In this document: positions 10,526-25,082 of the stretch, piece after piece
Layout: each line of letters opens with the position of its first letter
Position numbering within the stretch: the first letter of the stretch is position 1
Source: Puffinus mauretanicus
Lineage: Eukaryota; Chordata; Aves; Procellariiformes; Procellariidae
DNA length: 64,000 nucleotides
NCBI GenBank assembly: GCA_023333565.1
Contig: JAJKFH010000028.1
Location: 1-64,000 of the forward strand
Direction of reading: 5' to 3'
The notes under the pieces: generated by a model
The model's input: only the letters and a program-made list of their open reading frames with translations
Told to the model about the DNA's origin: nothing
The model's database searches: none
Program-made: the position numbers and the translations under genes

Positions 10526-13500
10526 GTAAGTTTTGGGGGTCTTTACCACGCTTTCATTAATTGTATGTATAAATGTGGTAGAGAAGTATTTCTACGCTAC
10601 AGTGGCTCAGGCGTCCGTCATACATAAGTAACTCTCAGTTTTCTGGGGATGCCTTAGAATTAGGACTTCCTAATTCTGTGATTATCCAGCACCATATGGA
10701 AAAGTCCCGGAAGCCATCTCAGAGATCAAAGTGCTGTCCCATATGTTAATGCAGAATGAAGAATGTCTTTCTGTCCCCCCTGCCATGGACACATCAGGCT
10801 GGTCACAAAGGCACAGGGCAAATGGAATAACAGATATGTCCTGTCCAAATATCCGTACTGTGTTGGTGCTAAAGAAAAGGCTGTTCAGTAGATGGAATTG
10901 ATCACCTGGCTTCTGTCAGGACCATACTGACTTAAGGTATGATTGGTCCTCAGGTGTTTTTGTATCCTGAAGCAGGTATTTTTCATCAGTGTAATAAACA
11001 CTTAAGCATCATAGAACAAGTTAAATGCAAAATCATCTGGTCCAAGAGAACAGGAGGAATAAAGGGCAAAAGTATTATGCCAATTTTGATGCCTCTGAGA
11101 CTTAGTTCAAAACACGGCAGGGAGTTTGGTGGTGTGTTGCCTGCAAGGACTACTACTAATAATAAAATAAATATTCTAGAAACTATGGTCCAAAACATTG
11201 CAACAGTTTCATTCCATTTTCGCCATTCTCATAATGTAAACGGAGCTCTCCAGAAATGTGGAACTGCATTCCAGAGTAGGATGGAATTTGAGTTCCTTCT
11301 ACTATGTCAGCTCCTCTCCATCTGGGGATTTCATTTTTACTGACGAAATCCTTAGGAGGCTGACCACTCAGAATTTATTGTTCCTTTGGGCCATTGATGT
11401 AGTCTAAAGAGGGAGCATAACTCTCTCATGATACAACTCTGAAACGTCTTTCCTTGAGTGTTTTCCAGGTCTGTCTTAGACATAGCGTCTAGTTACTGCA
11501 GAAAAATATTTCTACAGATAAAATTAAAATTAGACTGCCATAGCCCAATGTCTTACAAACAAATTTGGAAAAATGGAAATGAATCAGCTAAGTGACCATT
11601 ATCCATTTTCTGTTGTCATAATCTGATAATGGCTCAGTGTCCTACTGGGCTAATGGTGATCTTGCCTTGTTTTCAGTTAACAATGACTTAAGTTGTAAAT
11701 GCACCATGAACACAGTTAGAACTGTTCAGCATATTTTACTTACAGACCAACGCCACTTTAATACCCTGTTCTTGGTGGTTATATTATAAGGCTAATTGGT
11801 AACAGAGCTTGGACAATTTTGCACAGTCAAGTCTGGGCTACATTGATCACTAGTCATAATTAATGAAAAAAAAAAAGTGTCAGAGAGAGGAACAAAGTTA
11901 CTGGGAAGTTTTCTACCCACAGAGAGGTTAAGGTCAACCAACTTGGTAAAGCATATTCCTCAAATTAAAAATGAAGTAACTCTTGCAAGTACAACTGCTG
12001 CAATCTTTTCTACCTGTTCTGTTCTAAATATACAATTGTTGGAAAAATACAATATTTCACTGTGGTTTTGAATCCTTGTTATTAGAGCAAGGTCTAATTC
12101 CCTACTGAAGGAGAAATAGTTTTACAGGAATAGTTTATGACTGTAGGGAATGACATTAGTGAGTTAAATTTGAGGAGATCAGAATTCACAGTACGACAGT
12201 TGACTTCAGTAGGGGACATTGTGCTCTCAAAATATAATGTGTATAACAAAAGCCAAAAATCTGAAACCTGTGAGTGTTGTTGTGAAATAATTTTGAAACA
12301 AAACAATCAGCAAGAGGAAATTTTCAATGAAAAAGTACTTGGAAATCTAAAAAGGAGGGGAGTCCACAATTCTTTAAACTCATGAGAGTGTCACTGATCA
12401 GTAAGTTCAATATTGAATCTAAATTTTGAGATATACTAAGAATTTGAGTAGATGAATCAGAATAACGTCAAATAAAAAACGGTTGTCGTAGCATCACCCT
12501 TCTAGTGTTTCTAACTTCTGCAGGTCTTAGAATATTACATGGCCTTATTGCTTAGTTCTGTCTGCATTATGATGTGTATTGCCATAATTCAAAAAAACTT
12601 AGAAAATACTCAAATGAGTTCTGTGTGTGATACAATTTTTTGATTGTCTGAATGTTTAAGTTACTGTATAAAGTCATGTTTGATGAAGGAAAAATAAAAT
12701 CATGGTATGCTTCTATATGCACATCCATCTATGTTAAGACAGGATGAATGTTTATTTTAGAAATAAATTGGTTTATTTTAGAAAATAATTCACCAGGGAT
12801 TTCTAAAACCCATTCTTTCTTAGTCTTTTAAGGCTAGCTTTTGCATTATTTTTGTCACAGTTGAGATAAACTCATCTAATACCTAGCAAGACTCATGGTG
12901 CTCCTTAGCATCATGTGGTTTTTGCTTAGTAAGAGAGTTTGCATTGTAAGTGCATACTTTTGAAATCTTACATGTATTTAATATTTCATGAGTGTATTGT
13001 ACACTCATATTAAAGAACATGACAAATCATTATAAAATACAGCCAAGCATATTTCGCAGCAGAGGAAGATGAACATTTATTAAGTGAAGTCCTGACCCAT
13101 GTAGTGTTTTGCCATTGACTCCAAAGGGGTCAAAATTCCACCATTGGTGAAGACCGTCAGAGAGCCAGTCGCTGGATTCTGGATTCTCCATCAGGCTGAG
13201 GGCTCTGGTAGATCAAAACCCTGATGTTAAATTGCAGGTCCAGTAATAGAGCACTTGTAGCTGTGCTGTCATATCTGAAAACTGTAATTGTCAAGTACAA
13301 AAAGCACAGAAGGTTTGTTTATTAATTCATACTAGCAATTCAGAATTTTTTATTAGGTATGTGTTCTACCTGACCTATGAAAAATCATTCTTGCTGAAGG
13401 TGTGAATGATCTGGTTGCACCATATATGTCATGTTTAACACTAAATAGGCTGGATTAGCTGAACCAATATCTTGTTTGTCTTTGCTTTTGTGAAGAGAGA

Positions 13501-16500
13501 AAGGTTTAAGAATGTTTGATGGAGGAGGAAAGCACTTGCAGATGATTTAATGATTTGTGAAATACTGCTGCCTCAGTCAGCGTAGTTGCGAGTCAGTCTG
13601 GAACACACACAGGTTGACTCATAAAATGAATAGATACAGAAATATTTGGATTTCTTAAGTTTACTTCAAGTTTTACAGTATCTTAACTGAGTTGCAAAAA
13701 TAATGCCATTTGATTTCCCCCACCTCATTCTCAGACAGTGCTTTTTTTAGAGATGAAGTTTATTTCATTATTTGCTTTACCATAAGATTTCAGCATGTGC
13801 TTTGCTTGGTGTTGAATACAATTAAATATCTGCAGCTGGACTTTGTACATCTGCAGTATACTTGGGTGAGAAGACTAGCAGGATCCTTCTTTGACTCTGT
13901 TCTGAAGAGTGCATACGGAGTTTCCTCCAATATCAGCTCTGCCGAATCAAGCAAACTGAGTCTTAGTGCCTATCAGTCTGTGCCACTGAGTCTGTTCTTG
14001 ACTATTTGTGTAAAACAACAGTAAAACAATAGCAACCCCATTCTGCAGAGAAAAGGTTTGGAGGTACTATTTCATTGTCTTCAGATTGTACTAATACAAC
14101 TTCTGATTTTTATCGAGCTAGTGAGAGGAGAAGAATCTTTCATGTCTGACAGTAGGAACATGAAGTGACTCTCAAGATGGAGGTTGTAACTACCTGCAGT
14201 ACTAACAATGCTCATCTTACTAAAAATCCAATAAATAGAGAAGCAAAGGCCTATTCGGGCTTTAAAAAGAAGATTTTCTGTGCTCATCCTGAGGTTAAGT
14301 ATTTGCAGCTCTTCCATATTATCTAAAAGGAATTCTATTTTTATTTTCTATAGAGATTTGCAATTGGAAATGTTTTCTTCTGAGTGAACAAGGTTCTGAA
14401 CTCATTAGGTACATTTATACAATATATTTTAGGCTTGAAAAGACAGATGCATGTCATGAAGTGCGGATCAGGGAGGTAGGTTCTGACCTTGAAGTTTTAA
14501 TGAAAATGATTTAAAATTAGAAATTTTTTACATTTCAGGTAACTCAGGAGGGAAAACTGGTGCTCGCTCACTATTAATATTGCAGGTGTTTCAGCAAGAG
14601 TAGCTTATTTGAAGCAGAAAAGCCCCCATGTTTCTTTTCGATGGAGCTATTAGTTTTCCTGGAGGAAAAATTCTCCATGCTTTGAAGTCTTGTGAAAAAT
14701 CATTTACATGGGTGCTCTAAGACAAAATCTAGTCTTCACTGTAGAATGGGTTTTTGTTTCTTCACAGTGTCCTAAGGAGAACTTTTCATCTCTCTAGTTA
14801 AAATCTCGTTTCCCTGGGTTTTGAACTGAGATTTTCTGTTGAGAGAAGCGGGTTCCAACGTGCATCTTGTTCCTAGCTTCTTTCCAAGCTGAAAACGTAC
14901 TGGGTCAAAAGGGGGAATAAAACATAAACATAAACCTTGTGATTCCTCAGAGAAGAATGGAATTTTAGCAGCACCCCTACCAATGAACTTCTGACTGCCG
15001 CAAGTGACCATTCTCCTCTTCCTCAGGCCTGGCCATTCATTCACATCTCTCGATCCTGAGTTTGGAGAGGTGGTACCTGAAAAGTCCTTTCTTACAAGAT
15101 TATTTCTGTACTTAACAGTTAAGATCTTTTTACAGTCCAGAAGTTCCTGTGCCTCTCTCACCCTCCTTACATTGGAAGTTGTGGTGTTGGTGCAAAGAAG
15201 GATCTATTAATTCTCACGAGTAGCTGTAGTAAAACCTTGATTATTTTCCAGGTAAGGCTTTATTAACGTCTTCTCCACAGCTCTTTGAAAGATCACTTTG
15301 GTATGAGCAAGGGTCTCTTGTTTGTTTTTATGTCTCCCAGAAGACTGCCAGATAATTTTCAGGATAAGAAAAAAGACATATTCATTGCCCCAGAGACCAT
15401 ACAGTCTCATAAGCTGGTATCGCATTTCCACCTGACTTGTTAGCACGTTTTAATAGTGAGCTGTATGACGGGGAGCTTAGCTTTACGTGAAGGTTGTAGG
15501 GTATATTAAAGACTATGCTATAATCATTTCTGTCCAGATTATTCCTTTTAAAGGGCATAGTGATATAAATCAATTTTTTCTAGAAGTTATTGGGCATAGT
15601 GTTTGGACATTTGAGATGGCTGATCAATCTCTTTGTGAGTCTGTCATAAGAACAAGTTGGGTCTCTGCATTTATTGCGATATTTTATGGGAAAAAAATTA
15701 CCACTTTCTTCTCTGGACCCACCTTCCTTCAGCAGAACTAAGAGGCACTTGCCTGCCCTGAATGCCCCAAACCCCCCTAATTTATCATTAGCAGTACTCA
15801 GAATTTGAGGGGTTATGAATATTTTTACATCTTTTTTGGACTGAAGATTACCATGAAAGGCCTGTGAGAAGATGTTCTATGAAAGCATTATTAAATGTTT
15901 ATTGGAAGTGACCATAAATCTCAAGCCTTATGTTTCCATAGCACAGTGAAACTGTATTCTGCAACAAAGACTGCTTTATTCTAGTTTCATTAAACTACCT
16001 TTTTTACTTCTAAAGAACAGAACTGTATTTTAGGTGCAGATTTGTGTTGATCTAAACACATGGAAGCTTATTCTGTTTCAGGATAATCTTTGAAAATGCG
16101 TTTTCTTGTTGTATTCCCCAGGTGATCTGAGTTCTTGCTTAACAGCAGTCACAATCTTTTCCAGGCAGTTTATCACAGGACCTCCTTCTCTGCCTTTTGT
16201 GTATCAGGGATGGAAGAACTTGTTTTAGCTGTTGGTTTTCTTGCCTTCCCTAGCTCTTGCTACTGTGATCTTCTGCAGGCAGCCTAGCTAGGTCAGCTTG
16301 TGCCTCTAGGTCCTCCCAGGTTTCTTGCTGAAAATTGAATTCTGGATCTGGTTTCCAGCTGTCTGTTTCCATGGAGAATGCATGTTAACTCCTTCTGCTT
16401 AAAACAAAAATCAAAACAAAAGCTCCGCAACATCCCCAAGTGTGGAAGAGCAAGAGATGACAAGTACCAGGGGAAGGGGTGGGGAATCAGAAATAATCTA

Positions 16501-19500
16501 CAAAATGCTGAATTCAGTGTCACTCATGGGACAAATGCCAAATTGTATTGCCATGGGATCATGAAATATATGGGTCCGTGAATGAGATCAACAGATTTCA
16601 GATCTCTTAGGGATTGGTAGCCTTCCTGCAAATTCAGGAGAACTCTCTCCATTGCTTGCTTCTCTGTTTTTGAGGTTCTCCATGGTCCCATGGGCTGTCG
16701 TTAAAAGCAGAGGTTCCCAGGCACAATTCTGTGGGTAGGTGTGATTTCCTTCGACTGGGGAGTGTGTGCGATACCCTGCATACTTTGTGCTTGGCCTGCT
16801 TTGCTAAGTAATGATCAAGGACTGTTGTACCGAAAGCAATGTTTCTGGTCCGAGTTACCTATTAATTCCTTACGTGATTTCTGCAAACTTGTGGAAGGCC
16901 CTTTACATGTTTACTGATCATCACCATATCTGTAATTTCACCTTCGGAATATGATTCTTTTTGTAAGTAATATGGAAATGAAAAGCATCTCCTCCCATAC
17001 AGTCCTTGTTAAAACAATATCCTTTGCTTTTTCTGTAAATAGCGTTCATTTTTAAGTAGGAATGAAATGCCTTTCTTTACTGCTCTTTTTATTCTGCAGA
17101 GATTATGTCTCACTTCTCGATGTTCAGGTATATGTATAATGAAATGTGTTCTTAAATATGAAAGCTAGAAGGAGACTAAGGAAGTCTGGCATTTGCTTTG
17201 AAATTCCATATCTGAACACATTAAATAAATCCATATGGTTAAAGATTGCACTGGTCTATTAGAAAAACGAAATGAACAATTAATAAATCATATTTTGTGC
17301 AGAATACTCTGTTAATGTGTCTTACAAGGTGATAAGTCCTTGGCTTTCTCATACGTGCAACCAAAAAGCTGTAAATCTGAAAACATGATAAATGTTTGTA
17401 GTTCTTATCTTCCTCCGTCAGTGTCAGTAGGGTAGGAACACTAGTGTCAAACGAGGTGAATGTCTTCATGGGAGGACAGTACTTATTGGAAGGTTTGGAG
17501 AGGACAGTGTGGTTCACAATCTGAGGGTCTTGTACAATGATATTGGCAGAATTGTACACAGGCAAGGCTAACTTTTTCATTCTCTTCAGCTCCTTAATTT
17601 TATTGCTTAGTAGATGTTCTTTAATGCAATTGTGTGGAAAGGATTAATTAAAAGCATACTCCAGCCCCCAGTCAAAGTAGGCATCACTTTGTGACTTGTG
17701 ACTTGTGTCAGGATTTGGTCCACATATTTATAGGTGTATCTCAAAATGTTGTGCTGTTATCTCCAAGACTATGAAACTGGTTTTGTTTGCTCTTCAGAAA
17801 TTTTCAAAGTTGAGAAATTGGTACTTTCCTTGGATTCTACAGACCCCTTTTACAGGAAAATACGAATTTATTTTCTTTTTGTTTCCTGTTAAGAAACCCC
17901 CCCAAGAGAATTCTCATTCTCACATTTCCACGAAGAAGGAAGATGTGCTCGTTCTGCTCCTACCATCCTCCTTCATCATTCCTTCTCGTAAATTACTGGA
18001 TAATATAATTAGATTTGAACTACTCTGTGTCACAAATATTAATTGTGAGCTCTGATACAGAATTCTTACAGTCCAGATGATTTTTTATAGAGGTAATTTA
18101 ACAGGTAAATTTGTGCTGTGCTTCTCTTTTACTGTGAGGACTAATCCATTTGCTTCAGAGAGAAAAAACAACATTTCCTCCCCAAAATTTCAACACTTCT
18201 CCTTTGAGTGGAGATTTAATTTTCTTAGAATTTAGAAGTAAAATGGCTAATTAGTTTGAGTTAAGTGGAAGCCTCTGACAGTATTAGGAACGACCATCTC
18301 CCCTGAAGGCAGTTTAGCTCCTCTTTCATGGTTCCCAGAGGGAGGCAGTGGACATGTTGAAAGAGTGCCTTTTTTCTAAGAACCGTTTTACGCTTCATTT
18401 TCATTGAGAACAATAGGAGATAACAGCCTTCCTAATGAGGGGAGGCTTTCCGGGAATGTTCTGTGCAAAAAATAGTAGCTATTCAGAATAGAGCACCAAA
18501 AAGATTTATATACACTCTATGTAAAAACATGCCAAATTTATGAAATGGGACAAAACTTTGTTTTCTTTTGCTTGGAGGGAAGGGGGAGTATGTAAGATTC
18601 AACAAGTTGAGGGAGAAGTCAGTGGTTTGAGAGATAATGTGGATGAGGTAGAGGTCAAAAGACTAAGGGAAGTGGCTGGAACACTCAGGCTGCTTTGCAA
18701 CCTCCCAGAGTAATTTAGTTTTTACAATATACAGGTAAAATCTGGTTGTAAGATTATTTTTTTTTAATGTTGATAGACAGACAGTTAAATTACTAGATGC
18801 TTTAATCCATAATAGATGTCTCCGTGGGTTCACTTCTCTGTGTTCTGAAGTCTAGGGCTTTTTTATAATTAAAATAAAACGAAGGCACTTCTGCTCTAAA
18901 GTTATGACATACGTTACTGCCTGGAGAAAGGCTCCGCTGGAAATTTGTAACCAGTTCAATGGAAATCCCAGGATGCAGCAACTTTTTTTCCTGCTTGGCT
19001 GTCCTGATGAACAACTGTTAACTTCAACTGTTTCTCAGAGTGATGTTGTTAAATGTATGCAATACATGCAATACTCCTGATGTATTTGGAATAGAACTCT
19101 GCTGATTCAAATTTTAATTTTCTTTTTCTCGTTTGCTATAATGAATTATTATGCTACCGCAGCGGAAGTTGTATTACAGTTTAAGTTTTAAACGTTACAA
19201 TTTGGAGCGAACTCAAAATCAAGGTGTCTGTGGAGAGAGGATATTTTTTCTTTTACAAATGCAAGTACTTCTTATGCATATACACATTTCATGATGTGCG
19301 TTTTAATAATTTAATGTATAAAAGTGTAAACCTTGTGGATTTTAGATACTCTCAAAAGTTGTAGAAACTTTGCTTCTTTTGGATTTATTTTGCTTTTTAG
19401 AATGAGACGGTGCATCCTACCATGAGTTTAAGTAGCATGCATTGAGAAATGTGCTGTGTCTAAACTTTTGTTTTAGTAGTTTTATTTAAAAACATTGTAT

Positions 19501-20777
19501 TTACCACTGTGGGACATACAGATCATTCTTATTCATTGCATGGTGTATGCAGTATGTTTTTACAGCGCTCCAGAAAGTTATTAAAGGAGGTTAAGTTGTA
19601 GCTTAGTAACATTGGGAATATTAAATTGACTAATAAATGCTCTGAATTTAGAGTTAAAGATCTTCTGACATTAATATTTAACACTGATTGTGCGTAATGC
19701 TTTACATCAATAAAGTACTGAACAAACATTTGATCAATAGAGAGCAAATGTTGGATTAAAGCCTTACAACAACCAGCTTCCTCTGCAAGCTCTTCCTCCC
19801 CCTTGGTATTCTTTCTTCTGATGCTTTATTTTCCATAATCAGGATTTCATCTGATGATGTTTATAAGGCTAAATGATTTGGGTAGCCTTCTATTAAACGT
19901 TTGCATTTAGCAGTTCCAATTTAGCTAGTGAAATTTCTCTCTTGAGCTAATTACGAGAGGGTCTTCTGAGCACTCTGCAACCGTGTGTGCCTCCGTGTGT
20001 GCATCTGTATGTAGCGATACGTTTGTCTGCACCAGAAGAATACACTGCAAGCCAGTACTACATTGAAGTTAACCATTTTTCTTTTTGTGATACCGGGATG
20101 TGGCTAGATTTGAGGCACTTTGCCTAAACGTATTCGTCTTTAGCCTCATAAAAAGTAAAAGTGAAAATGAGAGCCTTATTTCTACACAATATGCCAAACA
20201 TGGATTTTGTAATAAGCTCGACTGCTCTGTTAATACGTCTAAGTGAGTCATTTCAGACTTGCTTAACACATGCCTGGAAAAACCAAAGACTTATAACTTC
20301 CATCTGCTCTCTAATATGATGAAAGATGAATCCTGAAGATCACAAATTGCGGCAGACATGCAGCTCTTAATAAGAACAGCTGAACAACAAATGCCTTATG
20401 AGAGGTGGTGAAAAATGAAGTAATGAGGAGGAAAGGCAGGCAAGCCTCTTGAGGGAACATGGATATCCGTGGCTGACTAGAACTGTCACATCCAAACATT
20501 ACACTAAATATGAAATGCACATTATATAACATGAGTCACGGGAACAGATAATAGTCTTTTTGAATTTTCTACCAAATTAATGCCTTAATATTACAAGTAA
20601 TTGTCCTAACATAGATTCTTGAGCTTGCACAGATTGTTTTACTTGAGAAGAAATGTTGTGCAGATCTCCATATTAGAATATCTGTTTTGCAAATGAGATT
20701 TTGAAATCTTATTTCTTGTTTTGAAATCTTTGCATTCCAAACGTGTTCATTTAGCCACTGAAAATATGTAAACCTTC
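10526..20777 (+). other. Intron 4, first segment
   Basis: AT-rich intronic DNA begins at the GTAAGT donor. I searched by eye for the following SSBP exon (SAAAAPSPVLGN-type) and found none. There is no convincing repeat, RNA gene or domain-bearing frame. The longest frames (about 130 codons at 10939-11343 and 14772-15161) resemble no family I know. A minor GTGACTT tandem lies near 17690-17708. Confidence 0.7.
20773..20777. repeat. Target-site duplication, left (ccttc)
   Basis: This 5-bp ccttc directly before the palindromic element is repeated at 20898-20902. Confidence 0.85.
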
Positions 20778-20897
20778 TGTCCCGGTTTCAGCTGGGATAG
20801 AGTTAAAAATCACTTTGTTATCAACATTCTTCTCGTACTAAATCCAAAACAGAGCACTGGGAAGAAATTTAAGTCTATCCCAGCCGAAACCAGGACA
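20778..20897. mobile_element. Palindromic LTR-derived mini-element (120 bp)
   Basis: The unit starts TGTCCCGGTTTCAGCTGGG and ends CCCAGCCGAAACCAGGACA. Its outer 29 bp (20778-20806 and 20869-20897) are inverted repeats matching at 26 of 29 positions. Both are the U3 terminus of the LTR family nested near 5 kb. The right 85 or so bases match the last part of 5125-5641 ('gttatcaacattcttctc', 'ctaaatccaaaaca', 'ggaagaaattt'). The left arm is the same U3 end turned around, joined by about 7 bases. Perfect ccttc duplications flank it, so the ends behave as integrase substrates. It is either an LTR rearranged after insertion or a miniature mobilised as a unit. Confidence 0.8.
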
Positions 20898-20902
20898 CCT
20901 TC
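20898..20902. repeat. Target-site duplication, right (ccttc)
   Basis: This is the second copy of the 5-bp duplication flanking the mini-element. Confidence 0.85.
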
Positions 20903-23900
20903 AATGTATACAAATAGAGCATTTCATTCCCGTGTATAGTATTGCAGAAAAAACCATACATGCATACATGTGTACCTAGATATAAATGGAGATTGTGGCA
21001 TAATCAAGGAGAATCAAAATTAAGCTTGACTTAAGGTGAAAATCTGCTTTGCACTTTGTCATTGTAGGCTCTTTCATTGTGACCCCTCCTTAACTTAAAT
21101 GGACATCTCCACAGTGCTGTCACAGTAACATCCACAGACTAGATTTATGCCAGTTAGTGAGGATACCTATAACAAAACTCAAATGCAGCAGTCTGTAACC
21201 CATCAGAGGCTAATTTACCCTGCCAAGAAAGTAGTGCTCTGCATAATTCACACCAGAAGAGGTGCATGACCTGTCTAGTTTACTCTGACATAGCAAGAGG
21301 AAGACAAAGCTTTATAAGGTGTATGATAAATATTATGTTCTGAACCATAGAGAATCTGGAAGACATTTTCCAGTTCTGCTTTCAGATCCGATTTTCATAA
21401 GTGTATTGCAAAACTGAAATTTTAGCCTATAAAATGTACAAAGTTCTTAATTATGAAATAGTTAAGGGGATATAATCCATGAGGTGAGTTTTAATATCTT
21501 TTCTGTTTTAAGAGAGAGGCAGAAAAGTATACAGATAGTGTATATGCATATAATGGAGTATGATGTTACACTTCATAAATCGATTTTACATGAGTAAGAT
21601 TTACCGTGAGATTTGTAAAGGTAGACACTTGAATCCCGGTGGAGCATGACCTCATTGACTTTATCACAGATCTACACAGATGTTGTGATCTGCCTTTGCA
21701 GATCTAATGGCAGGATCAGCGACTTTGGCCCTAATCTGGCAAACAATTTCATGGTCGAGTAGCACTGTATGTGTGAATACCCTCATTAAACTCACATATA
21801 TGTTTGCAGTATGAGGATCATAGGAAACGGTATGAACGCAGTGGGTCATTCTTGTTTACTGTCTAATTTTAGAGTTATTTCTCAATATAGAAACCAGCTA
21901 TTAATTTATTTAGTCTGTTTTTTTCTGAATGTTTGTGTGCAAAGAGACCCTTTTCTGATTCCCTTTGCTGTGAAGAAAATCTCAAAATTTCTGTTCATAA
22001 GGGCAAAACTGTTGAAGAGGGGTTCCCTGGACAACTTAAATATATTACTGCGGAAAGCTTTGTACTCCATCCTAGCAGTTAATTTATAATATTTTGTTTA
22101 TTTTCCCACTATTTTCATGGTTTTACGTTATTCTGTGTACAGCAGAATTGTGTACAGCAATATGGTGTTTTCTGACTCCCGTTGCCAATTGCTTTATTTT
22201 TCTTGCTTCAGCTGCTTTTCCCCCCATTGTTATATGGTGGACGTGTGTTGGACTGGGGACTGATGGATCACAAGAGTATAGCTCCTACCACTCCTGAGTC
22301 AGATCCAGCTGCTGTCTTGGATTTCACTCGTTTAGAACAGTTTACTTTCTGCTAGTTGCATAGTTTAATTTAGTATTTGCAGTAACTGCCCTCCTCCCTT
22401 GAAAGATAAACAAAATTAAAAATAAACAGCCTCCTATCCACTGTTCTTTCTCTTGCTGTGTGATGGCCATCCCTTGAGCGTTTGTGGGATCTTCTGTCCT
22501 CCTTGATGCTGGAGAGAAAGAAGGCTTCCTCTCACTGTTAAGGGTCCGTCAGCACCTCAGGTTTCTATTTTCCCTTTGTTGGTGGCGTTTCTTGGTGCTT
22601 GGCTGTGCTGGTGTCTGGGAGCTTGGCTACTTCCAGTAGCTAGCTGAAGACTATTAATTATTGGGAAGTTAATATGGTGCATTCTCTGTACCCCCATGAA
22701 TATTCAGCCCGGGCTTTGATACAAAGCTTCTTCCTGCTCTATCAAGTTTGAGGTTTAATCCCATGCCTTTTCAACAGTGAGACACATATATAATTGTTAC
22801 TTCCGTTTCCTTTTAACAGGAAAAAAGGGAGGTTCTTTACATCGCTGCTGTCTTTCCTGATAATTTGCAGAATTTCTTCTTCCTGGAACAAAATTGGTAT
22901 TGTTAATTCTTTTTGCAGCACTACAGTATGTGGACTGTTTTATTGAAGCTTCTGTTCCCTAAGTCATGTTTCTTAAATTGTACAAGGAACTAAGCTTTCA
23001 TTATTTTTTTGAAAATATCATTTTTAACTTGCTTGATTGCTTAGAAAACATGACCAGAATGAATGATGGAAAATGATTAGGTACCAAAAAAAGAAATTTC
23101 CCCAGTAAAGTTGACATTGCTTATATTCAGTTTCCTTAAATCCAAATTAGCACAAGAAAATGGTGTTGAAGGTGTATCCAAGAGGTTGATTTCAAAAGAG
23201 GGCTTTAACAAGTTTTAATGTTCTACCCTGTTACCAGGTGTCATCTCATCCCATAGTGATAGTTCTAGAACCTTCATAGTTAATAAATGTACATTTTATA
23301 ATACCAGAAAAACACACAAACGTGTTACTTTCGGTTTTCTTACAATATTTCTAATAATTTTATGAAGGGGAATCTGTAGTTTAAGCTTCTTTTTAAAAGC
23401 CTATTTTTAATTACTTAAAATTTTCTTAAACTGCAGCAGTTTCAGCTGAATTGTCTGTCTAAGGTGTCTGCTTCAGGCTGAACTCTTTCTTTCCCAATAC
23501 CCTTCAGCAGAAATGGCTCTCTGAGGGCTTTTAGAGATAACTCTAGATGGATGGGTGGACAGAACGAAAGAATGAATGATTGAACAGCACTGTCCCCTTT
23601 GGTGGAACTGTTGCATTTTGTTGGGGGAGAAAGGAAGGGGTGAGGTAGTTCATGGCCAAAGTAATCTTTGATGATATGATGCTTCTGCATACTGGAACAT
23701 TGTTAGAGGCTGGCATTACTGTTTTTTAAATACTGTATTTGTAAATATCATCCTTGCACTCAGCATGCTTCTCACTTACCACCCTCTTGTGCTACAAGAT
23801 GAAGTTGGAGGAATGTGCAGCCCAGTCCATCTGTGGGGCAGTGATCCCACAGAAAAAAACGCTGTGCATGATCATGTAGTTACTGAGTGAGTCACCATTT

Positions 23901-25082
23901 TTAGAGGAGGATTGGCGATTTAACATCCCCAGCAGTTGTTTGGGGGCAATAGTGGTCACCACTACCATTCCCACGAAGCTGAGTATAAGTGTTTGTGTGG
24001 TGGAGTTGTGCTGGGAATGCCTGGTTTCTGGAGCCGTACCGAGAGAAACTTGCAGTCCGAGCACCGAACTGCAGAGCTGCTAAAAACTGGCACTTTTGGG
24101 AAGAAAAAGGAAAGTTAAACAACTACAAACCTGGGTTTAAAAAAAGAGGCTGCAATAGCAGTTAGACATCTCTCAAGCTACGTGGTGGCAGAGTTGGGTT
24201 TTTCTAGAAGGTTTTTTTTTATTAAATACCTATGTTCAGCTATGTTGTGTTTAAATCCCACAGAAGGCACGCAAATTACGTTGTCTGCAACCTTCACGTC
24301 CTTCCAGAAGACCCTCCTCAACTCTACCACAGTGTTGGAAGCGTTTGTCAATGGCAGTTTGGGTTGGTACATGTTTCTGTGGATTAGACAGCCCTAACAA
24401 ACAGTGTATTTACTGTTGAGCGGCCTGGACTTAAAAACTTCACAATAAATGGAAGAGAAAAATGATCAACTTAATATGTTTGTTTTGTACTTTCTTCTTA
24501 ATTTGTTAACTACCCAAAATGCAAAATAAATCAATCTTAAAAAATAAACAAAAAGGTAGTTGAATGACAGTATGCGCATTACAATGCACTTCAGCTACCC
24601 CAGCTCCTCCGCTCTTGTGAGCCACAGGGGATTGATCTTAACAAGGTTCCCGTCTCCTGGTCTCGGGGAGTGGGATTTTGTGTAACTCGGGTTCAAAAAC
24701 AGGGCTGGCAGAAAGAACAGAGGATGGTTTGTTAGTAGTGTTAACTGGAAATGGCCCAGTTAACATTATTAACGTTATTAGCATCGAGCCTAGGTTTGGA
24801 TGATGGTTAAAACCTCTGTTTTTGTTATGTGCCTTAAAAAGAGCTAGTAATTTGGGCTCTGATGATTTTGACACTATGACTTAAATCTCAGCTATGCGTG
24901 CCTAAAGATTGGCTGCAAGTTCTTGCTAATGTAGGTAGTCTGGTTTTTTTGTTGGTTTTTTTGCTGTTTTTTTTTTCCCCCGTCTTCTTTTTTTCTTTTT
25001 TCCCTTCAAAATCTCTGGAGTGTGCAGCAGCTTTTATTGAAGTGAGATGAACTCCAGAGGTGCTCCAGCTGTCATAAATCAG
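20903..25082 (+). other. Intron 4, second segment
   Basis: AT-rich intronic sequence without recognised genes or repeats. A T-rich low-complexity run sits at about 24942-25000. Confidence 0.7.

Noticed and set aside
10939..11343. 134-codon open frame in intron 4
   Set aside because: No domain or recognisable protein, no repeat match and no splice context.
14772..15161. 129-codon open frame on the minus strand
   Set aside because: No recognised family; composition like surrounding intron.
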